DNA of 64,000 nt, from positions 1,612,001 through 1,676,000 of the forward strand of contig NZ_CP089095.1 of NCBI RefSeq assembly GCF_021172145.1, written 5' to 3'. Below the pieces are notes generated by a model. It saw only the letters and a program-made list of their open reading frames with translations, was not told the DNA's origin and did no database searches. Each line of letters begins with the position of its first letter. The first letter of the stretch is position 1. The translations under genes were made by a program, and so were the position numbers. Below are positions 1 through 8,334 of this stretch, one piece after another. The stretch comes from Flavobacterium cyclinae (lineage in GTDB: Bacteria; Bacteroidota; Bacteroidia; Flavobacteriales; Flavobacteriaceae).

Positions 1-209
1 CTTTAAAAGCTAAAATAGATAGTTTACCACAAGCTATTTTACACAAAGCATTTAAAGGCGAGTTAACCCAGCAGTTGGATAGTGATGGTGATGCAAGGGA
101 GTTGTTACAACAAATACAGGAGTTGAAGGTGACAGCTAGTAAAACAGTAAAAAGTAAAACGAATAAAACAGCAACCAAAAACGTGAAATCGTATTCTGAA
201 CAAGATTAG
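1..209 (+). CDS. hsdS: Type I restriction specificity subunit HsdS, C-terminal end (partial)
   Basis: The open frame runs in from the left edge (first full codon at base 3) and stops with TAG at 207-209. The visible 68 residues contain LPQAILHKAFKGEL followed by a DGDA segment. This is the conserved end of the C-terminal helix of HsdS subunits, which recognise the DNA target of type I restriction-modification complexes. The last 25 residues are a Lys/Thr/Ser-rich tail outside the conserved part. The rest of the gene, and presumably its hsdM and hsdR partners, lie to the left. It is a different HsdS from the one at 35152, so the locus has at least two type I systems. The family call is firm for so short a piece because this motif is very characteristic. 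Confidence 0.85.
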   Translation, partial: LKAKIDSLPQAILHKAFKGELTQQLDSDGDARELLQQIQELKVTASKTVKSKTNKTATKNVKSYSEQD

Positions 210-257
210 GTTTTGGGATGGTGGCGGAGTTTGATTCTATGAATTTTAAAAACTGAG

Positions 258-986
258 ATGGTAGATATTTTAAAAATATGCACTAAGGTTTTAGAACGTT
301 TAAAGTCTATGGACTGCGAACTTAACGGTGGCAATTCCGCTGAACAACTTATATTCCCTTTAAATAATCAGACTAAAGGAAAAGTTGATAGAATATCTGA
401 ACAAGAACTTCGATTTCTATTTGTAGAACAATTTAAAATTGAATATCCAGAGTTATTTTATTCGGTAGAAACACCTACTGAAAAAAAATATAAGTTTGGA
501 GACACTTATGAAGATATTGTTAAAAACAAAAATACCCATAAGGTTTCAGCCTCGACTGACATGTGTGTATTTAAAAGAAATGAAGTTGATTTTAAATATG
601 AAAGAATCTTAAATATTGAATTTAAACATGAAAATGGTGCACTTAAAAACACAGCCAAAGACATTTTAAAATTAACGCGAGAAAAACAAGATGGTGTATT
701 TATCCATCTACTAAAAAACACAGCAAGAGATACAGTTTGTAATGATGGCAAAACAGGAGTTTTTGATAAATACTTAAAAGCGTTTTTAGCATTTAATGAC
801 GAATGGATTGATGAAAATAAATCTATTCAGCTAGTACTGATTTCTCTAAATGAAAACACTATAATATATCGTAAAATAAACAAAAATGATAATTTTAATA
901 GTATTTTTTCTTTTAATAGTGCTAATGGAAACATTACAGAAGTAAATAAAAATGAATGGAAAATAGAAAATGTAGAAATAAAATAG
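258..986 (+). CDS. Putative PD-(D/E)XK-type nuclease, unknown family
   Basis: A 242-residue soluble protein that I cannot assign to a named family. Residues 99-123 hold an Asp (D101) in a short hydrophobic strand, then about 19 residues later the strand ILNIEFK with E121 and K123. The spacing D-x19-E-x-K fits the catalytic core of PD-(D/E)XK restriction-like nucleases, and an acidic helix (E50, E57) precedes it as in that fold. It begins 48 bp after an hsdS gene and is followed by a GIY-YIG-like gene, which suits a nuclease accessory to a restriction locus. The ATG at 258 is the first in frame and no strong ribosome binding site is visible. The nuclease call is inference from motif spacing; it could equally be a non-catalytic DNA-binding relative. 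Confidence 0.5.
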   Translation: MVDILKICTKVLERLKSMDCELNGGNSAEQLIFPLNNQTKGKVDRISEQELRFLFVEQFKIEYPELFYSVETPTEKKYKFGDTYEDIVKNKNTHKVSASTDMCVFKRNEVDFKYERILNIEFKHENGALKNTAKDILKLTREKQDGVFIHLLKNTARDTVCNDGKTGVFDKYLKAFLAFNDEWIDENKSIQLVLISLNENTIIYRKINKNDNFNSIFSFNSANGNITEVNKNEWKIENVEIK

Positions 987-1045
987 CTTAAAACTATTTA
1001 CAAACATTTTACTTATTCTAATAATAAGTTTGAAAATATATAACA

Positions 1046-1657
1046 ATGAAAAAAATTACTTCTGATAATTTAGAATGCGAAAATAATATTATAGATTTTA
1101 TTTCTTCATTTGATTTAAAAATTTCTTCATTTGTTAATGAAATATCAAATAAAATAAAAGAAATATCCTTTGATCAGGAGCAAGCTATCACTTTTGTTTT
1201 GACAAATGATTTGGATAGTAAAAGTGTATTTAATAACCCTAAAAAGCAAGGTATTTATCTTTTTGAACTCAATTTAGAAAGTGCTAATTTAACTGGTACA
1301 AAAAGGGAAACAAAAATTAAAAATTTTGCTGAAGATTGGTCTAATAAGAAAAATAATCCTTTATTTTCTTCTGGTGTCATAAAAAAACGTTTGGAACTAC
1401 GAGCAAATTTCAACGAACAGTGGTTGCCTTTGTATGTTGGTAAAAATAAGGATGTTTATAAGCGCATTATTGAGCACATCGATTTGTCTTCAATAAAGAG
1501 TACTTATGCTATGAAACTTAAAGAAAGGACTAACCTACATGGTTTAGAATTTAGGGTGTCAATAATTGAAATAGATGTCAATAATTACGATTTTATTGTA
1601 CCACATATTGAACGATCTCTCAGAGATATTTATCATCCATTGATTGGAAAGCAATAA
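1046..1657 (+). CDS. GIY-YIG-like nuclease-domain protein
   Basis: A 203-residue protein. The strand GIYLFEL lies near residue 70. After an insertion of about 55 residues comes LPLYVGK near residue 130, followed by an Arg (YKRIIEH) and, near the C-terminus, a Glu in HIERSLRDIYHPLIG. The order GIY, YVG, Arg, Glu and the P-L-x-G end match the GIY-YIG fold, whose members cut DNA in repair, in homing and in some restriction enzymes. The insertion between the two strands is unusually long. The first 60 residues are a helical extension of unknown role. It sits 59 bp after the PD-(D/E)XK-like gene and may be co-transcribed with it. Fold assignment is fairly good; the substrate is unknown. Confidence 0.6.
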   Translation: MKKITSDNLECENNIIDFISSFDLKISSFVNEISNKIKEISFDQEQAITFVLTNDLDSKSVFNNPKKQGIYLFELNLESANLTGTKRETKIKNFAEDWSNKKNNPLFSSGVIKKRLELRANFNEQWLPLYVGKNKDVYKRIIEHIDLSSIKSTYAMKLKERTNLHGLEFRVSIIEIDVNNYDFIVPHIERSLRDIYHPLIGKQ

Positions 1658-1679
1658 AAAAAGCGATTAAAAAGTAAAA

Positions 1680-1713
1680 CGACACAGTTTGTCTTTCTAA
1701 CAAAATAATTTTA
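1680..1713 (+). promoter_or_regulatory. Promoter with CGACA-N5-TGTCT operator upstream of the DUF262 pair
   Basis: The half-palindrome CGACA-N5-TGTCT (1680-1694) is followed after exactly 11 nt by TAATTTTA (1706-1713), one base off the Bacteroidota -7 box TAnnTTTG. The start codon at 1745 follows about 30 nt later. The same palindrome at the same distance from a -7 box occurs at 5001, 6731, 17847 and 20644. No canonical -33 TTTG lies about 19 nt upstream of the -7 box, so the palindrome occupies that place. Confidence 0.6.
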
Positions 1714-1744
1714 CTACATAATAAACTCAAATAAATAAATACCC

Positions 1745-3052
1745 ATGGTTGAAGTTCAAAGTATAAGCTTACAAAGTTTATTTGAAAAAAAATTAACAAT
1801 ACCAGAATATCAAAGACCTTACGTATGGACTAAGGTAGAAATAGATAAACTTTTGTATCAATTTAGTGAGCATATAAATAGAAATGTGGCTACGGGTGAT
1901 AAACCTAATTTTTACTTGGGTAGTATTGTACTTCATAAAGAAGGCGATCATTTCAATATAATTGATGGTCAGCAACGAATTACTACGCTTCAAGTTTTAG
2001 GATTATTAAAAGAACTTCAGTTTAACGAAACGGAATATTCGCATCCCATTACTTTAAAAAATATAAAAACCAATTATGATTTTTATAGAAGTCAAGAGTT
2101 TCAACTAATTAATTATGAGTTAATTAATGTAACTGTTGTTATTACAGAAAGCGAAGACATGGCCTATAACTTTTTTGAAACTTTAAACACGGGAGGTAAA
2201 AGGCTAGGAGGTACCGACATTTTAAAAGCGCATCATTTACGTTGTATTGATTTGGTTGAGGAAAGAAATTCTTTCGCTTTAAAATGGGAAAAAAGACAGA
2301 AGAATTTAGAAGTGGTGAATAGAATGTTGAGTAAAATAAGAAGATTAGATTACTTGAATAAACATTATTTTATTCCTGATAAATTCACAAATGACAGTAC
2401 ATGGAAAAATGTATTAACAGAAGATTTTGCAGATAAAACCCACAAAAAAAATAGAGATATAGGTTATTCCTTTGTGGAAATTGAAGAAAACACGCACACC
2501 ATCACCGCAGATAAGTATGCCATAAGACAACCTTTAAATCAGGGAATTAATTACATTAACTATTTATTGAACTTTACTAACGATTATAATTTCTTATTTG
2601 ACATTGATAAGAATAAAATGGATAAATATGCAAAGTTTAACCATGACATCATCAATGTAATTGATGGAACAGTTGATTTAAGACATTACTATCAGATAGC
2701 CTTACTTTGTTTTGTGGATCGATTTGGAAGAAAAAATGTTACTGAGTTTTCCTTGTATTTATTTCGTTATATCTACAGTTTACGATTAAAAGATCAATCA
2801 AGAATCTATGAAGCAACAGTTGTTAATTTTATTAATGAAACTAAAATTCTTGAGCGAATTCTTAATGCTTTTACCTACGAAGAGATTTTAAATTATTTCA
2901 AAAATTACAAAGTTGAAATTAATACTAATGATTTAAAAGGAGTAAAGTTGCGATATTATGAAAGAGTAAATCTTTTCTTTAGCAATACTATTACTAAAGA
3001 AAACTTTGATGCCGATTTGAAAAAAGCAATTGTAAATTATCTAAATAAATAA
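1745..3052 (+). CDS. DUF262 (GmrSD/ParB-like) protein
   Basis: A 435-residue DUF262 protein. The two signature motifs are present: IPEYQRPYVW at residues 19-28 and IDGQQR at 73-78. DUF262 is related to the ParB/Srx fold and hydrolyses NTP or cuts DNA in GmrSD- and SspE-type anti-phage nucleases. This copy has no recognisable C-terminal DUF1524 HNH motif. Its C-terminal half is helical and unassigned, so it is the short partner of the longer DUF262 protein that starts 4 bp after its stop. The pair is probably translated together. The ATG at 1745 lies just after the putative operator-promoter. The likely role is nuclease or sensor in phage defence; the family call is strong, the function inferred. 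Confidence 0.85.
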   Translation: MVEVQSISLQSLFEKKLTIPEYQRPYVWTKVEIDKLLYQFSEHINRNVATGDKPNFYLGSIVLHKEGDHFNIIDGQQRITTLQVLGLLKELQFNETEYSHPITLKNIKTNYDFYRSQEFQLINYELINVTVVITESEDMAYNFFETLNTGGKRLGGTDILKAHHLRCIDLVEERNSFALKWEKRQKNLEVVNRMLSKIRRLDYLNKHYFIPDKFTNDSTWKNVLTEDFADKTHKKNRDIGYSFVEIEENTHTITADKYAIRQPLNQGINYINYLLNFTNDYNFLFDIDKNKMDKYAKFNHDIINVIDGTVDLRHYYQIALLCFVDRFGRKNVTEFSLYLFRYIYSLRLKDQSRIYEATVVNFINETKILERILNAFTYEEILNYFKNYKVEINTNDLKGVKLRYYERVNLFFSNTITKENFDADLKKAIVNYLNK

Positions 3053-3056
3053 ACAA

Positions 3057-4970
3057 ATGAATTTCACAACAAAACCTATTGCAATAGAAACTATAGTTGC
3101 TGATAATTTAGAATTTCTTATTCCGGTATATCAACGACCTTATGTATGGGATGATATTGAAATTAAAAAGTTATTAGAAGATTTAAAATATAATTTTGAA
3201 AACAATACTCCAGAGTATTTTGTGGGTAATACTTATGTTATAAAATCCTCAAAAGATGCTCGTCCTAAACTTTATGAAGTAATTGATGGTCAACAACGAT
3301 TTACTACGTTTTGGTTGATTTCTTATTGCTTTAAAGTGTTGGGAGTGAATACAAATCTTTCAAACTATCTCAACAAGAATAATGACATACGTTTTGATTT
3401 TGATATTCGAGTTGAAGTATATGATTATTTGAAAGGATTGTTAGATGGTACTGCTGCAAATCGATTTCATGATGTAAGTAATTTCGAATTTTTAAAAAAT
3501 ATAGCAGCAGGAATTGAGACCATAAAAGGTTATTTGAATCAATTGAATAGTGAAAAGGAACCTTTTGATTTAGAAAAGTTTGGTGATTTTATTTATAGTA
3601 ATGTTGTATTCATTTTTAATGAAGCTCCAATAAATACCGATTTGAATGCGCTTTTTGTGGCATTAGGGACTAGTGGTATTCAATTGCAACAATCTGATAT
3701 TTTAAAAGCTAGACTATTAGATAAATTGGAGAAAAATTCTAGAGTTCAATATGCTAAAATTTGGGAGGCTTGTGAAAATATGAGCAATTATTTTGAAAGT
3801 AATGTTAAAGACTCTTTCTCATTTGATACCGCTGTAATAAGTAAATCAGATTTTAAAACATTCAACCCTGCTATTTTTTCAACAACGAATATCAGTGCTG
3901 ATATTGAGAGTAATAAAAAGTCGATATCTCAGATTATAAAAGAAGAAATCTCAATTTCGTTTAATGAAGAAAAATCAAATCGTAACTCACAATGTCGTTC
4001 AATTGTGAACTTTAACATGTTTTTATTGCATGTCCTTCGTATTTATAAAAAACAAAATAATCAAAAAGACATCGATTCATTGGATTCTAAAAAGTTGTTA
4101 GAAACATTTAAAATTCAAGATATTAAAGATATACCAGCCTTCTTTGAACTCTTGTGGAAAGTTAGGTATCAATTTGACAAGCATGTGGTAAAATGGTTAA
4201 AAGATGAGGACGAAAGTTATGATGAAGAAGAAAAATTACTTTTATCAGAAATTAATACGGGTACTAAAGAGGGTAAATCTTATTTTTCTAGAAGTGAAAG
4301 AGCATTGTCTAATTTACAAATGTTACAGTCAATTTTATATTTTAATAATATACCTAATCAAGTTTGGTTAACTCCTTTCTTAGATTATCTACTTAGTAAT
4401 GATATTGATAATTCAGATGATGAAAGGCTTTTAATGGAATTAGAGCGAATCGATAATATTTTAATTCCTGGAGATAAAAAGCAAACTACTTGGGATATTA
4501 TAACCGACAATGCAATTTTTCCAGAATTTAAAACAATTCATTCAATATTAAACCAAGATTCAGGTACCAAGTTTAATCATTATTGGTTTTATAAATTAGA
4601 ATATTTATTATGGAAAAATTGGGATAAGAATACTGATAAAAATGAATTTAAACGTTATAGAATTACCTCAAAAAATTCTATTGAACATGTTTTTCCTCAA
4701 AATGACGAATACAAAAACAGATTAGCAAATGAAAACGATAACCGAGATTGGTTAAATTCTTTTGGTAATTTGGCCTTACTTTCTGTGGGACAGAATTCAG
4801 AATATAGCAATCAAGATGTTGCCAAAAAGAAGATAGATTTTCAAAGAAAAAACACTTATGATTCGCTTAAATTAGCCAAAGTTTATGAATTTGAAAATTG
4901 GAATACAAAGGAAATAATAGAGCATCAAAATACTATGTTTACTATGTTTGAAAATCATTACTGTAAATAA
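3057..4970 (+). CDS. DUF262 + DUF1524 (HNH) GmrSD-like nuclease
   Basis: A 637-residue protein with an N-terminal DUF262 domain (YQRPYVW at 25-31, IDGQQR at 76-81) and a C-terminal DUF1524 HNH-type nuclease domain (SIEHVFPQ at 541-548, then SFGNLALL and a later Asn/Lys-rich segment). This two-domain arrangement is that of fused GmrSD type IV restriction enzymes, which attack modified phage DNA. It starts 4 bp after the shorter DUF262 gene, so the two are probably one operon with two paralogous proteins. All expected motif residues are present, so it looks intact. Whether it recognises glucosylated, phosphorothioated or other DNA cannot be read from the sequence. Confidence 0.88.
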   Translation: MNFTTKPIAIETIVADNLEFLIPVYQRPYVWDDIEIKKLLEDLKYNFENNTPEYFVGNTYVIKSSKDARPKLYEVIDGQQRFTTFWLISYCFKVLGVNTNLSNYLNKNNDIRFDFDIRVEVYDYLKGLLDGTAANRFHDVSNFEFLKNIAAGIETIKGYLNQLNSEKEPFDLEKFGDFIYSNVVFIFNEAPINTDLNALFVALGTSGIQLQQSDILKARLLDKLEKNSRVQYAKIWEACENMSNYFESNVKDSFSFDTAVISKSDFKTFNPAIFSTTNISADIESNKKSISQIIKEEISISFNEEKSNRNSQCRSIVNFNMFLLHVLRIYKKQNNQKDIDSLDSKKLLETFKIQDIKDIPAFFELLWKVRYQFDKHVVKWLKDEDESYDEEEKLLLSEINTGTKEGKSYFSRSERALSNLQMLQSILYFNNIPNQVWLTPFLDYLLSNDIDNSDDERLLMELERIDNILIPGDKKQTTWDIITDNAIFPEFKTIHSILNQDSGTKFNHYWFYKLEYLLWKNWDKNTDKNEFKRYRITSKNSIEHVFPQNDEYKNRLANENDNRDWLNSFGNLALLSVGQNSEYSNQDVAKKKIDFQRKNTYDSLKLAKVYEFENWNTKEIIEHQNTMFTMFENHYCK

Positions 4971-5000
4971 ATAAGAAGATGCGCTTCATTTTTTATACAA

Positions 5001-5034
5001 CGACACACTTTGACAGTGTGTCGTTTTAGTTTTG
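5001..5034 (+). promoter_or_regulatory. Promoter with extended palindromic operator upstream of the AAA+ gene
   Basis: An 8-bp inverted repeat, CGACACAC / GTGTGTCG with a 7-nt spacer, spans 5001-5023. Its first 15 bases align with the CGACA-N5-TGTCG family. The -7 box TAGTTTTG lies at 5027-5034, again 11 nt after the 15-base core. Transcription would start near 5041, inside the apparent upstream extension of the next reading frame, which is why the ATG at 5059 is taken as the start. Confidence 0.62.
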
Positions 5035-5058
5035 TATTCAATCTTAATATTCAGAACC

Positions 5059-6723
5059 ATGGAAAATGCAAAACTAAAAATCATAACAGCCTTAGAGCAA
5101 GTATTTTTACAAGCTAAAGATTCTAAATTAGAACGTAATTTTTTTAAAACGGTTGATGAAGAAATTAAATTAATTAACAACTATTTTCGAACTAACGACC
5201 TAGAATCTATTATCATTACTTTAGTAATGAATACTGAAAATTTAGAGAGTGTACGTTTAAAAAAATTAGCCGAATATGTTGGGTTAAATAATTTGAATTT
5301 TCTTCCTTTTACTAAATATTTAGTGTCACTTCATAAACGAAACATCCTACATTCTGAAGGTCCATATTTTAAATTAAATGAAGAATATGCGATTGATTAT
5401 AAATTGATTCCTTACTTCTCGAATAATGAAGCTATTCCAGAAGAATTAATAATGAGTGCTGAAAAGGAAAATACATTTCATGAATTTTTAAATGAGATAG
5501 ATGAATTAAGTGAAAGAAAAGATAAAGGACTATTGAATGAAATATATTTTTATAAACAACTTCGAGAAATTTTTGAAAAATATGAAGATTTTAAGCTGGT
5601 GGCTTATGCAAAGAAAAATCTAAATAAAATAGATCAATTTGTATTTTTTGACACTATAATAGATGCAATATCTACTTGTAATAATGACTTTAATACGGGT
5701 TTACAATCTACAGTAGAAGATTGTACTTTTAGAAAAAGAGATACATTTGAGTATGTTCAAAAATTTTTGTTAGGTAAAACGAGGTTAAACAAATTAAAAT
5801 TAATTGAAAAAGATAATGCTACTTTTTCAAATCGACATTACATTCGGTTAACAACAAACGCGCTTAAAATGTTATCTGAATGGGAAGGTATTACAATACA
5901 AATTCAAGAAGAAAAGAAGAATAAAAAACTCCTTTATCCCGAACTTATTAAAAAAAATAAACTCATTTATAATACTGAAGAACTAGAAGCTATTTCAAGA
6001 ATTGACCGAGTTTTAGTAGAGAGTACTTATCAAAAATTAAAGTCAAATTTAACATCAAATAATTTACCTGAAGGCATAACCTGTTTGCTATATGGCGAAC
6101 CTGGGACAGGTAAAACAGCTACCGTATATGAATTAGCTCGTAAGCACAAAAGAGCAGTTTTTAAAGTGGAAATATCAGAAACGAAATCCATGTGGTATGG
6201 CGAAAGTCAGAAATTAGTAAAAAAGATATTTACCGATTATTACGAAGCCAAAGAAAAGGAAAAACGATGTCCTATTTTGCTTTTTAATGAAGCGGATGCC
6301 ATTATTGGAAAAAGAAAAGTAGGAGGGAACGCTTCTACATCAGAAACCGAAAATGCGATTCAAAATATTTTATTAGAGGAATTAGAAAACTTTAAAGGAA
6401 TTCTTTTTGCAACTTCCAATTTAGTGATGAATTTGGATTCGGCTTTTGAACGTCGATTTTTATTTAAAGTAAAATATGCTAAACCAAGTTTAGAAAATGC
6501 CGCTGCTATTTGGAAGATTAAATTACCAAGTATAACAAAAGAACAGTCTATAGAATTAGCGTCTTACTTTCAATTTTCTGGTGGTGAAATTGATAATATT
6601 GTTAGAAAATGTTTCATGGAAAATGTTTTACAGGGGAAACAACCATCATTTGAAACCATTATTTCGTTCTGTAATCAAGAGAAATGGGAAGCTTCAACAA
6701 AGGGAAATAAAATCGGATTTTAA
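5059..6723 (+). CDS. AAA+ ATPase with helical N-terminal domain
   Basis: A 554-residue protein with a long helical N-terminal part (residues 1-330, no family recognised) and a C-terminal AAA+ domain. The Walker A motif GEPGTGKT is at 346-353. The Walker B strand PILLFNEADA (405-414) has Asn-Glu in place of the usual Asp-Glu. A sensor-1 Asn (ATSN) and an arginine-finger segment (AFERRF) follow. This resembles ATPases of the Spastin/FtsH-like branch that remodel proteins. The frame is open upstream to a TTG at 5032, but that lies inside the -7 box, so ATG 5059 is chosen. It has its own copy of the operator shared with the DUF262 pair and the WYL gene, suggesting one co-regulated defence cluster. 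The function is unknown. Confidence 0.8.
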   Translation: MENAKLKIITALEQVFLQAKDSKLERNFFKTVDEEIKLINNYFRTNDLESIIITLVMNTENLESVRLKKLAEYVGLNNLNFLPFTKYLVSLHKRNILHSEGPYFKLNEEYAIDYKLIPYFSNNEAIPEELIMSAEKENTFHEFLNEIDELSERKDKGLLNEIYFYKQLREIFEKYEDFKLVAYAKKNLNKIDQFVFFDTIIDAISTCNNDFNTGLQSTVEDCTFRKRDTFEYVQKFLLGKTRLNKLKLIEKDNATFSNRHYIRLTTNALKMLSEWEGITIQIQEEKKNKKLLYPELIKKNKLIYNTEELEAISRIDRVLVESTYQKLKSNLTSNNLPEGITCLLYGEPGTGKTATVYELARKHKRAVFKVEISETKSMWYGESQKLVKKIFTDYYEAKEKEKRCPILLFNEADAIIGKRKVGGNASTSETENAIQNILLEELENFKGILFATSNLVMNLDSAFERRFLFKVKYAKPSLENAAAIWKIKLPSITKEQSIELASYFQFSGGEIDNIVRKCFMENVLQGKQPSFETIISFCNQEKWEASTKGNKIGF

Positions 6724-6730
6724 TTTAAAA

Positions 6731-6764
6731 CGACACATTTTGTCGCTATAATTAATTACATTTG
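6731..6764 (+). promoter_or_regulatory. Promoter with perfect CGACA-N5-TGTCG operator upstream of the WYL gene
   Basis: The perfect palindrome CGACA-CATTT-TGTCG occupies 6731-6745 and the -7 box TACATTTG occupies 6757-6764, 11 nt further on. The regulator's ATG follows 17 nt later, giving a leader of about 10 nt. As the best match of the family lies directly before a regulator gene, autoregulation by the WYL protein is the simplest reading. Confidence 0.65.
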
Positions 6765-6780
6765 AACAAACACTTTTATC

Positions 6781-7671
6781 ATGGCAAAAAGAGAATACAT
6801 CCAACGACATTTATTAATCATTAAAAGATTAAAAAAACGTCCTTCTTCATTTGATGATTTACACTCTTATTTATTACAACAACAAGAACTTACTAATGAA
6901 AATTATGATATATCACAGCGTACATTCCAACGTGATATTAAAGATATTTATACTATTTTCGGAATTGAAATCAAGTTCAATAAAAGTGAACGTAAGTATG
7001 AAATCATAGAAGAGGATTTTGAAAAAGAATACGATCGAATTTTCGAATCTTTTGAGACCCTTTCTGCAATAAACATTTCCAATCATATTGGAAAAAAAAT
7101 GATTTTAGAACGAAAAGCAAATAAAGGTACAGAACATTTACACGGATTGTTGTATGCTATTGATAATGAATATTTAGTTAAATTTCAACATCAAAGTTAT
7201 TGGAAAGATGAACCAACCAACCGTAAAGTTCAGCCGTTGTTAATCAAAGAAGCCCAACACCGTTGGTATTTGGTTTGTTGGGATGTAGAAAAAAGTGAAA
7301 TTAGAAATTTTGGATTAGATCGTATTTCAAATTTAGACATCACCCAGAAAAAAGGAAGAAAAATGGATATTGATTTATCCGAATTTTATCATCATGCCGT
7401 TGGGATTGAAACCTATGAAAAAGCAGAAAAAGTAGTCTTGGTTTGTTCATCTTATCAAGCCCAATACTTAAAATCGTTACCCATTCATCCTTCACAAAAA
7501 ATACAGAAAGAAACAAAGGATAAATGTTATTTTGAACTCTTTGTACATCCTACTAATGAATTTATTATGGAAGTATTCAAATACAACAATACATTAGAAG
7601 TGAAGGAGCCTAAATGGTTGAGAATTGAAATAAAGAATAGAGTTCAGGATATGATGAAAAGCTACAAGTAA
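6781..7671 (+). CDS. WYL-domain transcriptional regulator
   Basis: A 296-residue regulator of the YafY/BrxR/CapW type. The N-terminal winged helix-turn-helix covers about residues 5-75, with an S-Q-R-T-F-Q-R-D recognition helix typical of the class. A WYL domain follows at about 130-205, with the strand RWYLVCWD and a conserved GLDRI segment, then a C-terminal WCX-like domain ends near 295. WYL proteins bind a nucleotide or nucleic-acid ligand and often repress phage-defence operons. Here the gene lies behind the best copy of a palindrome that also precedes the DUF262, AAA+ and other units, so it is the natural candidate for their common regulator. The regulator call is strong; the regulon is inferred. 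Confidence 0.9.
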   Translation: MAKREYIQRHLLIIKRLKKRPSSFDDLHSYLLQQQELTNENYDISQRTFQRDIKDIYTIFGIEIKFNKSERKYEIIEEDFEKEYDRIFESFETLSAINISNHIGKKMILERKANKGTEHLHGLLYAIDNEYLVKFQHQSYWKDEPTNRKVQPLLIKEAQHRWYLVCWDVEKSEIRNFGLDRISNLDITQKKGRKMDIDLSEFYHHAVGIETYEKAEKVVLVCSSYQAQYLKSLPIHPSQKIQKETKDKCYFELFVHPTNEFIMEVFKYNNTLEVKEPKWLRIEIKNRVQDMMKSYK

Positions 7672-7677
7672 TTCACT

Positions 7678-8256
7678 ATGATAGCAACCGAGAATAAAAG
7701 ATTAAAAATCAATTTCTATGGAGAAGGAATTCGTATTTCTAAAATTGAAATTCCAGAAGCGTTTCAAGTGCAATGGAATGACAAGATTCAAAGTTCCAAA
7801 CAATCTATTGAAACATTACTATTAGATCCTTTTTTCTATTACAATTTAAAAATTCCTAAGGTTAATTCCTATCACGATGTAACTTCAAAATCATGGCAAG
7901 GTATTCATTGTAGTCATCAAAGTGTTTTCGAAATCTGGAGTCAACGTAAAAAAGTATATAAAGACACATTGAACCATATTGCCACTAGTCAGACTTTATT
8001 TCCACTTTTCAATACAATTCAGGATAATTGGAAATTTGAAGAAAAAGGAATCTATGTAATTGAGCATGAAAAAGGACTTATACAAAGTACAATTATAGAA
8101 CATCAAAACGTAAAATTGGATATTAATGATTTTAGATTTCATGTAGCACAATGGAATAAATCGTTTTGGTTAGACAAACTATACTTTTTAGAGCAAGAAT
8201 GTTGTTCATCTAGTTCAGATACCATTATTACCAAACAATATGTAAATATATTTTAA
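7678..8256 (+). CDS. Hypothetical protein, partner of the WYL regulator
   Basis: A 192-residue protein without a family I recognise. It starts 6 bp after the WYL gene and is probably in the same transcript. It is soluble, of mixed alpha/beta composition, with several Trp and His residues (WQGIHCSHQS, residues about 78-87) and a Cys-Cys pair near the C-terminus. No signal peptide or membrane segment is visible. Its position suggests a role linked to the regulator, such as ligand supply, or an effector. A weak AT-rich terminator follows at 8293. Confidence 0.6.
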   Translation: MIATENKRLKINFYGEGIRISKIEIPEAFQVQWNDKIQSSKQSIETLLLDPFFYYNLKIPKVNSYHDVTSKSWQGIHCSHQSVFEIWSQRKKVYKDTLNHIATSQTLFPLFNTIQDNWKFEEKGIYVIEHEKGLIQSTIIEHQNVKLDINDFRFHVAQWNKSFWLDKLYFLEQECCSSSSDTIITKQYVNIF

Positions 8257-8292
8257 GACGTCATGGTTTGATATTTCACTAATTTAAAATCG

Positions 8293-8318
8293 ATTGAATA
8301 TCAATATTTTTTTTTTTT
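8293..8318 (+). terminator. Weak AT-rich terminator
   Basis: The inverted repeat ATTGA-ATA-TCAAT (8293-8305) is followed by a run of 12 T from 8307. The stem is short and AT-only, but the T-run and the position between convergent genes support termination. Confidence 0.45.
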
Positions 8319-8334
8319 AATTCTCACACAATAA

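Noticed and set aside
5032..5058. Upstream TTG start extending the AAA+ protein by nine residues
   Set aside because: The TTG lies inside the predicted -7 box (5027-5034), upstream of the expected transcription start; ATG 5059 fits better.
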